Source: DATFAS01 sp035254305
Lineage (GTDB): Bacteria > Bacillota > Bacilli > Aneurinibacillales > RAOX-1
Assembly: GCA_035254305.1 (NCBI GenBank)
Contig: DATFAS010000217.1
Coordinates: forward strand, 1-35,852
DNA: 35,852 nucleotides
Direction: 5' to 3'
Part shown: piece by piece, positions 8,115 through 14,984 of the stretch
Layout: each line of letters starts with the position of its first letter
How positions within the stretch are numbered: the first letter of the stretch is position 1
Notes under the pieces: model-generated
The model's database searches: none
What the model saw: only the letters and a program-made list of their open reading frames with translations
What the model was told of the DNA's origin: nothing
Position numbers and translations under genes: made by a program

Positions 8115-9185
8115 ATGGATTGGCAAATGGAATTGTTTAAATCCCTCACAGAGGCTCCAGGTCCTTCCGGCTTTGAGGGGCCAGTTAGACAAATCATGAA
8201 AAAGAATTTAACGGAGTATTCCGAGGAAATTGTATATGACAATTTAGGTAGTATTTTTGGAATCAAGACAGGTAATGAAAGCGGTCCGAGGATTATGGTT
8301 GCAGGACATATGGATGAAGTGGGCTTCATGGTTACCCGAATTCATGATCAAGGATATATTCATTTTCAAACATTGGGTGGCTGGTGGAGCCAGGTCTTAC
8401 TTGCTCAACGGGTTGAAATCATGACGGATAAGGGACCGATTATTGGAGTGATTAGTTCAATTCCTCCGCATCTGTTGTCAGATGAAGTCCGTAATAAACC
8501 GATGGACATCAAGAACATGTATATTGATATTGGTGCTGAGAGTAAGACGAATGCAGAGGAAATGGGAATCCGACCAGGCCAACCCATTGTTCCAGTATGT
8601 CCTTTTACGATTATGAAAAATGATCAGAAATTAATGGCTAAAGCCTGGGATAACCGCTATGGCTGTGCCCTTAGCATTGAGCTCTTAAAAGAATTACAAG
8701 GAGTTAGTCACCCAAATAAAATATTTTCAGGAGCTACTGTTCAAGAAGAAGTAGGTTTACGTGGTGCCCAAACTGCAGCAAATATGATCCAGCCAGATTT
8801 GTTTATTGCCTTGGATGCTAGCCCAGCTGCAGGCGATTCCCCTTCTGTTAGCGAGGGTATGGGGAAAATTGGTGAGGGAGTACTAATGAGGATTCTAGAT
8901 CGAACCATGGTTACATTGCCTGGACTAAGGGACTATGTGATTGATTTATGTGAATCTGTTGGAATTAAATATCAATTCTTCGTCTCAGCTGGTGGTACAG
9001 ATGCTGGGAGAGTACATACAACAGGCAATGGGGTTCCTTCTATTGTTATTGGAATTCCAGCACGTTATATTCACAGCCATGCTGCGATTATTGATATTCG
9101 AGATTATCAGGCAGCCAAAAAGCTTGTCGTTTCTTTAGTACAAAAAATGGATTTTGAAACTTTAAATAAAATTAAGAGTCGATAA
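8115..9185 (+). CDS. M42-family metallo-aminopeptidase
   Basis: This cytoplasmic dinuclear-metal aminopeptidase (glutamyl/tetrahedral aminopeptidase group, similar to B. subtilis YsdC/YtoP) trims small peptides. All expected residues are visible: H65 and D67 in AGHMDEVG, bridging D179 in WDNRYG, catalytic E211 and metal ligand E212 in QEEVGLRG, D234 in LDAS, and H320 in RYIHSH. The 356-residue length is normal. The start at 8115 follows AAAGGGGATGATGAA. It may share a transcript with the upstream permease, since no terminator separates them. M42 members have been annotated as endoglucanases in older records; the metal motif supports the peptidase reading. Confidence 0.92.
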   Translation: MDWQMELFKSLTEAPGPSGFEGPVRQIMKKNLTEYSEEIVYDNLGSIFGIKTGNESGPRIMVAGHMDEVGFMVTRIHDQGYIHFQTLGGWWSQVLLAQRVEIMTDKGPIIGVISSIPPHLLSDEVRNKPMDIKNMYIDIGAESKTNAEEMGIRPGQPIVPVCPFTIMKNDQKLMAKAWDNRYGCALSIELLKELQGVSHPNKIFSGATVQEEVGLRGAQTAANMIQPDLFIALDASPAAGDSPSVSEGMGKIGEGVLMRILDRTMVTLPGLRDYVIDLCESVGIKYQFFVSAGGTDAGRVHTTGNGVPSIVIGIPARYIHSHAAIIDIRDYQAAKKLVVSLVQKMDFETLNKIKSR

Positions 9186-9259
9186 ATGCCAACCTATGGT
9201 TAATCTTTAAGAAAAAGCCTGGGATTAATGGAAAAAGGATAAAGTAGGTGACTTAGGCA

Positions 9260-9763
9260 TTGAACCATCTATTATTAAAGAAAAATGTCATTTCTGAACA
9301 ACTTGTTAAATACGACTATATTTTTGCCGAACATGGATTTTCGCCTGCCCATCAAATTTTGACTCGGCTGTTCAGAGAAATGATTCTAGCGGTGCAAGAA
9401 AGCCTTGATCAGCTTGAAGTAGAATATGTTGACCATCGAATGGCTAAGGAATTGGGGATAAAGAAAGCACAGCAGATCTTAAATCAGCTTGGGGCTACCA
9501 AGGATAATATTATAGAAAACAAGCACGGAGATGTTGTACTTAGTAGAAGTTTCAGTGCTCCACTTTCTTCTGAGGCATTGGATTACTTTAAAGCCCTTCA
9601 GGATCTAGAGGAATTGGCGGCTTACCGGCTATTATCAGGGCAGCAAGTGAAGGTAGAAGTGTTTTTTGTCAAAACAATGTCTGTTTATCTTAATCCGGAA
9701 GAAGAGCAGCATTTTTTTGAACGGCTAGATGAGGTACGGATGATATATAAAGTGACAATATGA
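9260..9763 (+). CDS. Conserved protein of unknown function
   Basis: I do not recognise this 167-residue protein. It has no membrane segment or signal peptide and looks helical and soluble, with acidic stretches such as LDQLEVEYVDH and LNPEEEQHFFERLDE. A central segment (ATKDNIIENKHGDVVLSRSF) may be a short beta region. The start codon is TTG at 9260, preceded by AAGTAGGTG; no in-frame ATG or GTG gives a better start. It follows the aminopeptidase gene by 74 bases with no clear terminator between, so it may be read from the same transcript. It is a real gene by length, ribosome site and codon use, but function is open. Confidence 0.65.
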   Translation: MNHLLLKKNVISEQLVKYDYIFAEHGFSPAHQILTRLFREMILAVQESLDQLEVEYVDHRMAKELGIKKAQQILNQLGATKDNIIENKHGDVVLSRSFSAPLSSEALDYFKALQDLEELAAYRLLSGQQVKVEVFFVKTMSVYLNPEEEQHFFERLDEVRMIYKVTI

Positions 9764-9802
9764 ACAATTTTCCGCAAAAAATCAAAAATATAGTATTGTA
9801 TA

Positions 9803-9898
9803 TTGTCATATTTTGTTATATCCTTGTTATAGAAACCATTCGGTAAGAATCCAAATGGTTGAGAGTTATTGCACCCAGATCATGTCTGGGCTTTTTTT
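9803..9898 (+). ncRNA. Candidate small RNA or structured 3' UTR with two hairpins
   Basis: A promoter-like pair, TTGTCA (9803-9808) and TGTTAT (9825-9830, 16-base spacing), is followed at once by a hairpin AACCATT/AATGGTT (9834-9840 with 9854-9860). A terminator hairpin CCCAGA/TCTGGG (9874-9879 with 9885-9890) and CTTTTTTTAT come next. A transcript of about 60 bases would start near 9837. It matches no riboswitch class I recognise. It could simply be the 3' end of the gene at 9260. Confidence 0.35.
9874..9898 (+). terminator. Intrinsic terminator
   Basis: CCCAGA-TCATG-TCTGGG is followed by C and seven T residues. It ends the unknown gene at 9260 and/or the small RNA candidate. Confidence 0.8.
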
Positions 9899-9946
9899 AT
9901 TTCTCCATGTTTCTTGATTTTATATTCGTTTTCTTAAAGGAGAGGA

Positions 9947-9964
9947 TGGAGGTAAAATCCTCCA
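9947..9964 (-). terminator. Possible hairpin after the 9977-10471 gene
   Basis: TGGAGG (9947-9952) and CCTCCA (9959-9964) form a six-pair stem just downstream of the minus-strand gene. The following minus-strand sequence is pyrimidine-rich but lacks a clean T-run. Confidence 0.3.
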
Positions 9965-9976
9965 CCCACACTCGAT

Positions 9977-10471
9977 TTATTTAATCTCGAATGATTGAAT
10001 TCCATTGATTGGATGATCACGATTACTTCCATCCCCATAATATAAGTGAATAGGGCCGTCTTCTCCACTAATAGGCTGTCCATCTATGGCAAAGCAAAGG
10101 ATGCTCTCCAGTGCAACAGTCAAAGGAATTTCTATTTTTTCTTTAGTTGATAAAAAGCACATAACTTTACTTGCATTTTCTGTAGGGATAGCATTATTTA
10201 AAAAGGGACGGAAGGGAATGCCCCAATCACCTGAAATATCTTTTTTATGAACGAAGAGTGCTTCGCTTTGAGTGGTTGGAGCAACACCTTCTTCAAGGCT
10301 TTTCTCCCATAATCTAGCCATGTTCTCCGCATAGATGGTCTGTTCATCTTCTTGCTTTTTACCATTAAAAAATTCAGGAAGCCGTTTCTTCCGGTCATCA
10401 AATATCCATAAATTGGGGTCTAATGTAATCGGGTGTTTAACATTACCTAGAATTTGAACGATCTCAGACAT
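9977..10471 (-). CDS. Conserved Bacillales protein of unknown function
   Basis: This 164-residue soluble protein begins with ILGNVKHPITLDPNLWIFDDRKK and ends with YYGDGSNRDHPINGIQSFEI. I recall relatives in Bacillus that carry a peptidyl-prolyl isomerase label in some annotations, but I see no cyclophilin, FKBP or parvulin signature and would not assign that activity. There is no signal peptide or membrane segment. The conserved DPNLWIFDDR and GDGSNR blocks suggest ligand-binding loops, but this is inference. The ATG at 10471 lies behind AAAGTGAGG. It stands alone, divergent from ylaN. Confidence 0.65.
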   Translation of the reverse strand: MSEIVQILGNVKHPITLDPNLWIFDDRKKRLPEFFNGKKQEDEQTIYAENMARLWEKSLEEGVAPTTQSEALFVHKKDISGDWGIPFRPFLNNAIPTENASKVMCFLSTKEKIEIPLTVALESILCFAIDGQPISGEDGPIHLYYGDGSNRDHPINGIQSFEIK

Positions 10472-10586
10472 TCTTTAAACCTCACTTTTTCGCATTTCCA
10501 TCATTTTATCATAAAAGTGTAAGCCTGCCTAAAGTTGAAGGAATGGGTGTCCCTTTCTTTTTCTTACCCACTTTTCAGTTGGATTA

Positions 10587-10595
10587 TGGTACACT
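10587..10595 (+). promoter_or_regulatory. Extended -10 of ylaN
   Basis: TGGTACACT gives an extended -10 (TG-N-TACACT) 39 bases before the start codon; no good -35 is visible, as is common with extended -10 promoters. Confidence 0.4.
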
Positions 10596-10634
10596 AATCT
10601 TACCTATGTATATGAGAACAGGAGGGAGTTAAAG

Positions 10635-10898
10635 GTGCCGGTTTTAACCGCCATTGAGATCCAGCAGAAGGCGATACAGTTGCTACAAGCAGATGCTGAT
10701 AAGATCTTAAAATTGATCGAAGTACAGATGAAGAATCTAACCATGCCACAATGCCCTCTTTATGAAGAAGTACTAGATACTCAGGTGTTCGGACTGTCTA
10801 GGGAAATAGATTTTGCAGTCCGATTAAAGTTGATTCAAGAGGATACAGGTAGACGGATTCTGCAGGAACTCGAACGGAATTTAAGTGAACTTAAGTGA
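10635..10898 (+). CDS. ylaN: YlaN family protein (Fur-linked iron regulator)
   Basis: This 87-residue cytoplasmic helical protein contains the near-invariant YlaN core: DADKILKLIEVQMKNLTMP, then QCPLYEEVLDTQVFGLSRE and IDFAVRLKLI. B. subtilis YlaN was long known as an essential small protein. More recent work on it and on the S. aureus homologue indicates that it binds iron and antagonises Fur repression. The start is GTG at 10635 behind GGAGGGAG. In B. subtilis ylaN lies directly before ftsW; here an ftsW lies about 3 kb away on the opposite strand, so the neighbourhood is conserved but rearranged. A clean terminator follows. Confidence 0.95.
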   Translation: MPVLTAIEIQQKAIQLLQADADKILKLIEVQMKNLTMPQCPLYEEVLDTQVFGLSREIDFAVRLKLIQEDTGRRILQELERNLSELK

Positions 10899-10920
10899 CC
10901 TATATCAATCAAAATAAAGC

Positions 10921-10946
10921 AAAGCCCTATTGTTTGGGCTTTTTTA
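10921..10946 (+). terminator. Terminator of ylaN
   Basis: AAAGCCC (10921-10927) pairs with GGGCTTT (10936-10942), continuing into TTTTATTTT. Confidence 0.85.
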
Positions 10947-10960
10947 TTTTCAATAAAAGA

Positions 10961-11021
10961 GGAAAGAGGTGTCTCTTTCCCAATTTTGCTGAAGGTATCA
11001 ACCCAGAAGTTGGGTGGTGAT
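10961..11021 (+). promoter_or_regulatory. Structured leader: two adjacent stem-loops
   Basis: GGAAAGAG-GTGT-CTCTTTCC (10961-10980) is a perfect eight-pair stem with a four-base loop. It is followed by ATCAACCCA (10997-11005) pairing with TGGGT and TGAT (11011-11015, 11018-11021) around a two-base GG bulge. Neither is followed by a T-run. They lie between the ylaN terminator and the zinc-ribbon gene and may be a regulatory leader. No known riboswitch or T-box signature is seen. Confidence 0.35.
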
Positions 11022-11098
11022 GGTATTCTCCACATTATATGCTCAGGCATTAAAACAAGTGAATTTGGGTCAAAATAAGGAAGAGGTGGATAGAGAAA

Positions 11099-11356
11099 AT
11101 GAATGAACCATACTTTTGCCCTAATTGTAAAACCAATCGATCACGTTTTAATATCGTTCAGCAGATTCCTATTCCTGTTCGATTAGATCCAGGCTCTGGA
11201 GAAGTGATTGAGAGGTATGAGGACCATATTCCAGATCCTTTCCATCAGCCTTACAAAGGCCCGGAGTACAAAATTCAATGTGCATCTTGTGGAATTGTTC
11301 AGGAGGAAGATGTTTTTATCAACGCAGCTAGACATAATCCAAGAGGAACAATCTAA
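11099..11356 (+). CDS. Small zinc-ribbon protein, function unknown
   Basis: This 85-residue protein has two CxxC knuckles, C7/C10 (FCPNCKTN) and C61/C64 (IQCASCG), the arrangement of a zinc ribbon. Between them is a segment rich in proline and acidic residues (PVRLDPGSGEVIERYEDHIPD). There is no membrane segment. Zinc ribbons of this size often bind nucleic acid or protein partners, but nothing here shows which. The ATG at 11099 is preceded by GGAAGAGGTGG. A 28-codon reading frame (11020-11106) overlaps its start in another frame and might be translationally coupled. A strong two-way terminator follows. Confidence 0.75.
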   Translation: MNEPYFCPNCKTNRSRFNIVQQIPIPVRLDPGSGEVIERYEDHIPDPFHQPYKGPEYKIQCASCGIVQEEDVFINAARHNPRGTI

Positions 11357-11360
11357 ACGA

Positions 11361-11405
11361 AAAATTCTCTATCCTAAATTATTTAGGAATAGAGAATTTT
11401 TTTAT
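11361..11405. terminator. Bidirectional terminator between the zinc-ribbon gene and sleB
   Basis: AAAATTCTCTATCCTAAA pairs with TTTAGGAATAGAGAATTTT across a three-base loop with one bulge. T-runs exit on both strands (TTTTTTT on plus, TTTTTCG on minus). Confidence 0.88.
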
Positions 11406-12127
11406 CTGCAGAAGATATGCTTGCCAATTTTCTTAATCTGGGGTCTTGACCATATCCAAGGGGAAGTCGCTGTATCTGGATTGAAATAATAGATAGCCCC
11501 ATCACTAGGATCCCAACCATTGATAGCATCCCTAACAGCTTTTTTCGCTGTTTCATTTGGTGAAAGCCAAATTTGACCATCCGCAACCGCGGTGAAGGCA
11601 CCGGGTTGGAATATAACACCTGAAGGAGTATTAGGAAATGCAATGTTTTTTACTCGGTTTAATATGACAGCGGCTACAGCAACTTGACCAACAAAAGGCT
11701 CTCCACGTGCTTCACCATATACGGCATTCGCCATTAGCTTAATGTCATTCTCCGAAAAACCATGTGTGCTAGAAATGGTAAAGGATGAAGCGGTAGTAGA
11801 AGGATTCCAATTTTTTGTCGCCCTCCAGAGCCTATCTTTGGTTTCTTCCCCAACAATTCCGTCTATATTTAAGCCGAATTCATATTGAAAATTTCGAACA
11901 GCCCAGTAAGTTCTCCAACCGAAGTTTCCATCAATAGGCCCATGATAGTATCCCAAAAATTTCAATCTTCCTTGGAGTTCCCATACGTATCCTCCAACTG
12001 AACCTTCCTTCACAATGGCAGAACTGTATACTTGCCTACTTGATATTGAAGAATAGAAAGGCTGTAATATATTGAAGGCTATAGTGGTTATTGCAAATAG
12101 TATGAAAGCAATAAGATATTTTCTCAA
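11402..12127 (-). CDS. sleB: Spore cortex-lytic enzyme SleB
   Basis: SleB is made in the forespore, stored in the inner spore membrane and cortex, and cuts cortex peptidoglycan at germination as a lytic transglycosylase. The 241-residue protein has an N-terminal hydrophobic segment (about 3-22). A peptidoglycan-binding repeat pair follows (about 42-103, with GYVWELQGRLKFLGYY and DGIVGEETKDRLW), then the hydrolase-2 catalytic domain (about 125-241). The catalytic glutamate is E139 in VYGEARGEP. It is shorter than the 305-residue B. subtilis protein. The start is TTG behind GAGGAGG; an ATG 10 bases upstream is out of frame. B. subtilis sleB is followed by ypeB, but here a terminator follows directly. 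A weak sigma-G-like promoter is listed separately. Confidence 0.93.
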   Translation of the reverse strand: MRKYLIAFILFAITTIAFNILQPFYSSISSRQVYSSAIVKEGSVGGYVWELQGRLKFLGYYHGPIDGNFGWRTYWAVRNFQYEFGLNIDGIVGEETKDRLWRATKNWNPSTTASSFTISSTHGFSENDIKLMANAVYGEARGEPFVGQVAVAAVILNRVKNIAFPNTPSGVIFQPGAFTAVADGQIWLSPNETAKKAVRDAINGWDPSDGAIYYFNPDTATSPWIWSRPQIKKIGKHIFCR

Positions 12128-12209
12128 AAATTTTCATCCTCCTCTGTAGCAAAAAGAATAAGTAGGATAGGATTCTTAAAGTCTCCTTATTTTTCACAAA
12201 AAGCATGGA

Positions 12210-12239
12210 AATAATGTAGGCTAGAAGGGATGAATATTT
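12210..12239 (-). promoter_or_regulatory. Sigma-G-like promoter of sleB
   Basis: On the minus strand AAATA (12235-12239) is 18 bases from CATTATT (12210-12216). Both are one mismatch from the forespore consensus; sleB is a sigma-G gene in B. subtilis. Confidence 0.4.
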
Positions 12240-12379
12240 CGTTAAAGATTTGTTACAAGTGAAAAAATGGAAGGATTTTTGTTTTTCAGCAGCGAACTTA
12301 TAGGGAGGAATCATAAAAAACTTCAGGTTCCAGTGCCCAGATTTCAGAATAAATTAGAGATGAAAAGGAGGGAAATGAT

Positions 12380-12772
12380 ATGGCTGATGGAAGAGAGCAC
12401 GGAGTCGTTAAGATAGCAGATGATGTTGTAGCCGTGATAGCTGGAATTGCAGCAGCAGATACCGAAGGGATTGCTAGTATGTCGGGAGGAATTGTCGAAG
12501 GGTTTGCTAGAAGAGTAAGTGGAAAGAACGTACACAAGGGTGTACATGTCGAAGTAGGTGAAGTAGAAGCGGCCATTGATTTATGTGTCATTGTTTATTA
12601 TGGAGCCAAAATTGATGAGGTTTGCAAAAATCTTCAACATCAAGTACAAGAGGCTGTTGAAACGATGACAGGCCTTCGTGTGATTGAAGTTAATGTAAAG
12701 GTAGAAGGCGTTGAATTTAAGGAGACAGATCCGATTGTTCTTCCTTCTGAACCAACGAATAGAGTAAAATAA
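12380..12772 (+). CDS. Asp23/Gls24 family protein, YqhY-like
   Basis: This 130-residue cytoplasmic protein has the Asp23 fold markers VKIADDVVAVIAGIAAADTEG and ASMSGG near the start, and ETMTGLRVIEVNVKVEGV near the end. It is closer to B. subtilis YqhY than to YloU. YqhY is encoded beside accB-accC and is linked to acetyl-CoA carboxylase homeostasis; those genes are not here, so the same role cannot be assumed. Asp23 proteins otherwise associate with the cell envelope through a membrane anchor. The ribosome site AAAGGAGGG supports the ATG at 12380. It is single, with a perfect terminator after it. Confidence 0.88.
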   Translation: MADGREHGVVKIADDVVAVIAGIAAADTEGIASMSGGIVEGFARRVSGKNVHKGVHVEVGEVEAAIDLCVIVYYGAKIDEVCKNLQHQVQEAVETMTGLRVIEVNVKVEGVEFKETDPIVLPSEPTNRVK

Positions 12773-12775
12773 ACT

Positions 12776-12821
12776 CTAAAAAATCATCTTGATCAATTCC
12801 TGATCTAAGATGATTTTTTAG
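12776..12821. terminator. Terminator of the Asp23-family gene
   Basis: CTAAAAAATCATCTT (12776-12790) pairs with AAGATGATTTTTTAG (12807-12821), with a GATCA/TGATC extension inside. It is symmetrical and can act on both strands. Confidence 0.88.
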
Positions 12822-12871
12822 CTTTAATGTATCCTTTTATGACCTTGCACTTGTGTGTCGAAATCCTTTAT

Positions 12872-14026
12872 CTAGGCTGATGGAGTTATATTTTTTTGTC
12901 TTAATTTTAACTCCTGTTTATTCGTTTCCCGAGAAATACTTAAGATCATTCCCATGCTTGTCATACATACAAGAAGAGAAGATCCACCGTAGCTAATAAA
13001 TGGAAGGGGAACACCTGTGATTGGCATACTACCTGTTACACCACCGATGTTGATAATCGCTTGAATGGATATCATACTAACGACCCCAATCCCAATTAGG
13101 TGGCCAAAGGTATCCGGACATCTCATCGTTACAACAATTACACGCCATAATAATAAAATGAAAAAAATAAGAAAAACAAGACATCCAAAAAAGCCAAGCT
13201 CCTCAGCCATGACTGAGAAGATAAAATCTGTCTGTGGATAAGGGAGGTAAAGAAACTTCTCAATACTTTTTCCAAACCCTACTCCGCCTAATCCCCCATG
13301 TGCCATGGCATAAAAGGATTGAATAAGATGATATCCTTCGTCTAAACCATTCATTCCATCATTCCATGGATTTAGGAAGGTTGAGATCCTCTTCAGCCGA
13401 TAAGGGGCAGATATAATGATTCCAGCAATAGCAATTAAAGCAGGGATGCATAGCATACCTAGGTGTTTTAAGTGGGCTCCCCCTGAGAAGATCACTACAC
13501 CTGCCGTCAACAGAAGAATAAAGCTTGTCCCAAAATCCGGCTGAATAGCAATAGCAAAAAAGAAGATTCCGGTAACAACGAGTGCCGGTGCTAAACCATT
13601 CTTCCACAACCGAAATCGTTCACCTTTTTTGGATATTAATCCTGCTAAATAGATAATCAACCCTAATTTGGAGAATTCCGCAGGTTGGATCGTAAGACCT
13701 GCAATATGTATCCAGCTTCGAGCTCCATTTAATTTCATTCCGAGTGGTGTGAAAACTAGAAACAGTAGAAAAAACGAAAAGCTAGCAATGGCAGGAAAGG
13801 ATCTTTTATATACCCGAAACGGGATATTCATGGCTGTAAGCATTCCTATTAAGCCAAAGAACGCCCACAGTGCTTGCCGCTTAACAAAGAAAAGGCTATC
13901 GTTATATTCCTGATTGTAATAGGCCAGAATGTAGCTAGCACTAAAAACCATGACAATTCCAAAGCCGACTAGGGCTAAGGTCATAAATAACAAAATAAAG
14001 TCAGGCATACCCCTTGATTTATCCAT
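12872..14026 (-). CDS. ftsW: SEDS-family septal peptidoglycan polymerase FtsW
   Basis: FtsW polymerises lipid II glycan strands at the division septum together with a class B PBP. The 384-residue protein has about ten membrane helices and the family marks GARSWIHIAG, QPAEFSKLGL, IQPDFGTS and the late PFISYGGSSLL. The frame runs open to 14191, but the ribosome site GAGGGGAGG sits before the ATG at 14026, and a strong promoter lies inside the extension, so the longer version is not translated. FtsW is favoured over RodA or SpoVE because ylaN, its usual neighbour in Bacillus, is close by and the C-terminus extends past the last helix. SpoVE remains possible. Confidence 0.88.
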   Translation of the reverse strand: MDKSRGMPDFILLFMTLALVGFGIVMVFSASYILAYYNQEYNDSLFFVKRQALWAFFGLIGMLTAMNIPFRVYKRSFPAIASFSFFLLFLVFTPLGMKLNGARSWIHIAGLTIQPAEFSKLGLIIYLAGLISKKGERFRLWKNGLAPALVVTGIFFFAIAIQPDFGTSFILLLTAGVVIFSGGAHLKHLGMLCIPALIAIAGIIISAPYRLKRISTFLNPWNDGMNGLDEGYHLIQSFYAMAHGGLGGVGFGKSIEKFLYLPYPQTDFIFSVMAEELGFFGCLVFLIFFILLLWRVIVVTMRCPDTFGHLIGIGVVSMISIQAIINIGGVTGSMPITGVPLPFISYGGSSLLVCMTSMGMILSISRETNKQELKLRQKNITPSA

Positions 14027-14095
14027 CTGGGCCTCCCCTCGGTATTTGAATAGAAAAAGAAGGGTGTCCCCTCCTTGAAAGATGTCTTTTTTTCC

Positions 14096-14124
14096 ATGAT
14101 AGTATGTTTTGCAAGGAAGTGCAA
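14096..14124 (-). promoter_or_regulatory. Sigma-A promoter of ftsW
   Basis: On the minus strand TTGCAC (14119-14124) is 17 bases from TATCAT (14096-14101), giving a leader of about 60 bases. Confidence 0.75.
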
Positions 14125-14211
14125 CGCAAAATAGATAAAAGCTAATGGATGAATGATCAGCTAAGAAAACGGGAAAATTATCTCTGACCATATAAAAAGG
14201 AGGGATTGTTT

Positions 14212-14658
14212 ATGGCCAATTCATTACGTAACATTATGACTACTAACGTGGAAACAGTGACTTTAAAAGATAATGTATATGAGGTTGCATGTAAAATGAG
14301 GGATACCAATGTTGGTGTGATTCCTGTTGTGGATGAACAAGACCATTGCATTGGTGTCATTACAGATCGTGATATTGTCATTCGTGGATTAGCGGAGAAA
14401 AAGGAAGGCTCAACAGCTGTTGAGAAGGTAATGAGCTCTGAGCTCATTACAGGCTCTCCTGATATGAGTGTAGATCAAGCGGCAAAATTAATGGCTCAAA
14501 AGCAAATACGCCGTTTGCCTATAGTTGAAGGAGGGAAGCTTTGTGGAATTGTAGCTATGGCTGACCTTGCTGTGCGTAATAATTTCGAAGATGAAGCTGG
14601 TTATGCGCTAAGTGAAATTTCCGAGCCGAGAGGACAACATACTCAAGGCGTTCAATAA
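14212..14658 (+). CDS. Tandem CBS-domain protein, YhcV-like
   Basis: This 148-residue cytoplasmic protein consists of two CBS motifs (about residues 8-62 and 73-128), with the repeated endings VIPVVDEQDHCIGVITDRDI and RLPIVEGGKLCGIVAMADL. CBS pairs bind adenine nucleotides such as AMP or ATP and act as energy sensors. It resembles stand-alone B. subtilis CBS proteins such as YhcV. The frame opens at a TTG (14206), but AAAAGGAGGG at 14195-14204 leaves room only for the ATG at 14212. A good terminator follows. A DUF21-like membrane protein, the usual fusion partner of CBS pairs in CorC-type transporters, is encoded just downstream. Confidence 0.85.
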   Translation: MANSLRNIMTTNVETVTLKDNVYEVACKMRDTNVGVIPVVDEQDHCIGVITDRDIVIRGLAEKKEGSTAVEKVMSSELITGSPDMSVDQAAKLMAQKQIRRLPIVEGGKLCGIVAMADLAVRNNFEDEAGYALSEISEPRGQHTQGVQ

Positions 14659-14667
14659 TAAGGAAGA

Positions 14668-14700
14668 AAGCATGCTCTTCAACATGGGCATGCTTTTTTT
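14668..14700 (+). terminator. Terminator of the CBS gene
   Basis: AAGCATGC (14668-14675) pairs with GCATGCTT (14688-14695), followed by six T residues. Confidence 0.85.
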
Positions 14701-14749
14701 CTATCCTAAAAATGGGCTCCTTGCAGTATTTCGGACCTCTAGGTATTTA

Positions 14750-14758
14750 CATAGGATA
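14750..14758 (+). promoter_or_regulatory. Sigma-K-like -10 before the small membrane peptide
   Basis: CATAGGATA fits the mother-cell consensus CATANNNTA. No convincing -35 is at standard spacing. The upstream terminator means the peptide gene needs a promoter in this 95-base gap. Confidence 0.3.
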
Positions 14759-14795
14759 TACCAAGGCAAAAGGATACAGCAAGGAGGGAAATACA

Positions 14796-14894
14796 TTGGG
14801 ATTTAATGGTTTTTTTAATGATGATTATGCCTGGTTATGGATTTTAGTGATTATTATCATAATATGGATACTTTTCGTTGAGGAGTATGATTAA
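14796..14894 (+). CDS. 32-residue single-pass membrane peptide, YjcZ-like
   Basis: A tiny gene with a textbook ribosome site (AAGGAGGG, 14781-14788) seven bases before a TTG start. The peptide has a glycine/phenylalanine/aspartate N-terminus (GFNGFFNDDYAW), one very hydrophobic segment (LWILVIIIIIWILF, about 14-27) and an acidic tail VEEYD. This is the shape of the YjcZ-type small sporulation peptides of Bacillus, which are glycine-rich before a single helix, but the match is to shape, not to a sequence I can align. The frame is open upstream to 14712, but nothing there looks coding. It is easily missed by gene finders. Confidence 0.6.
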   Translation: MGFNGFFNDDYAWLWILVIIIIIWILFVEEYD

Positions 14895-14903
14895 ATATTC
14901 TTG

Positions 14904-14925
14904 GCCCCTTTGAGGGGCTTCTTCT
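14904..14925 (+). terminator. Terminator after the 32-residue peptide
   Basis: GCCCC-TTTGA-GGGGC is followed by TTCTTCTT, a moderate T-rich tail. Confidence 0.55.
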
Positions 14926-14984
14926 TGATTTTGGAAAATAGAGAGGATAAACTTCTATTATCTATCATTGAAGGAGAACACCTC

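Noticed and set aside
10899..11098. T-box or known riboswitch before the zinc-ribbon gene
   Set aside because: No T-box core or other riboswitch signature is present; only simple hairpins are seen.
12298..12591. Minus-strand frame opposite the Asp23-family gene
   Set aside because: Serine/threonine/alanine-rich antisense translation of a clear plus-strand gene.
14027..14191. N-terminal extension of the FtsW frame
   Set aside because: It contains the ftsW promoter, and the ribosome site precedes ATG 14026.
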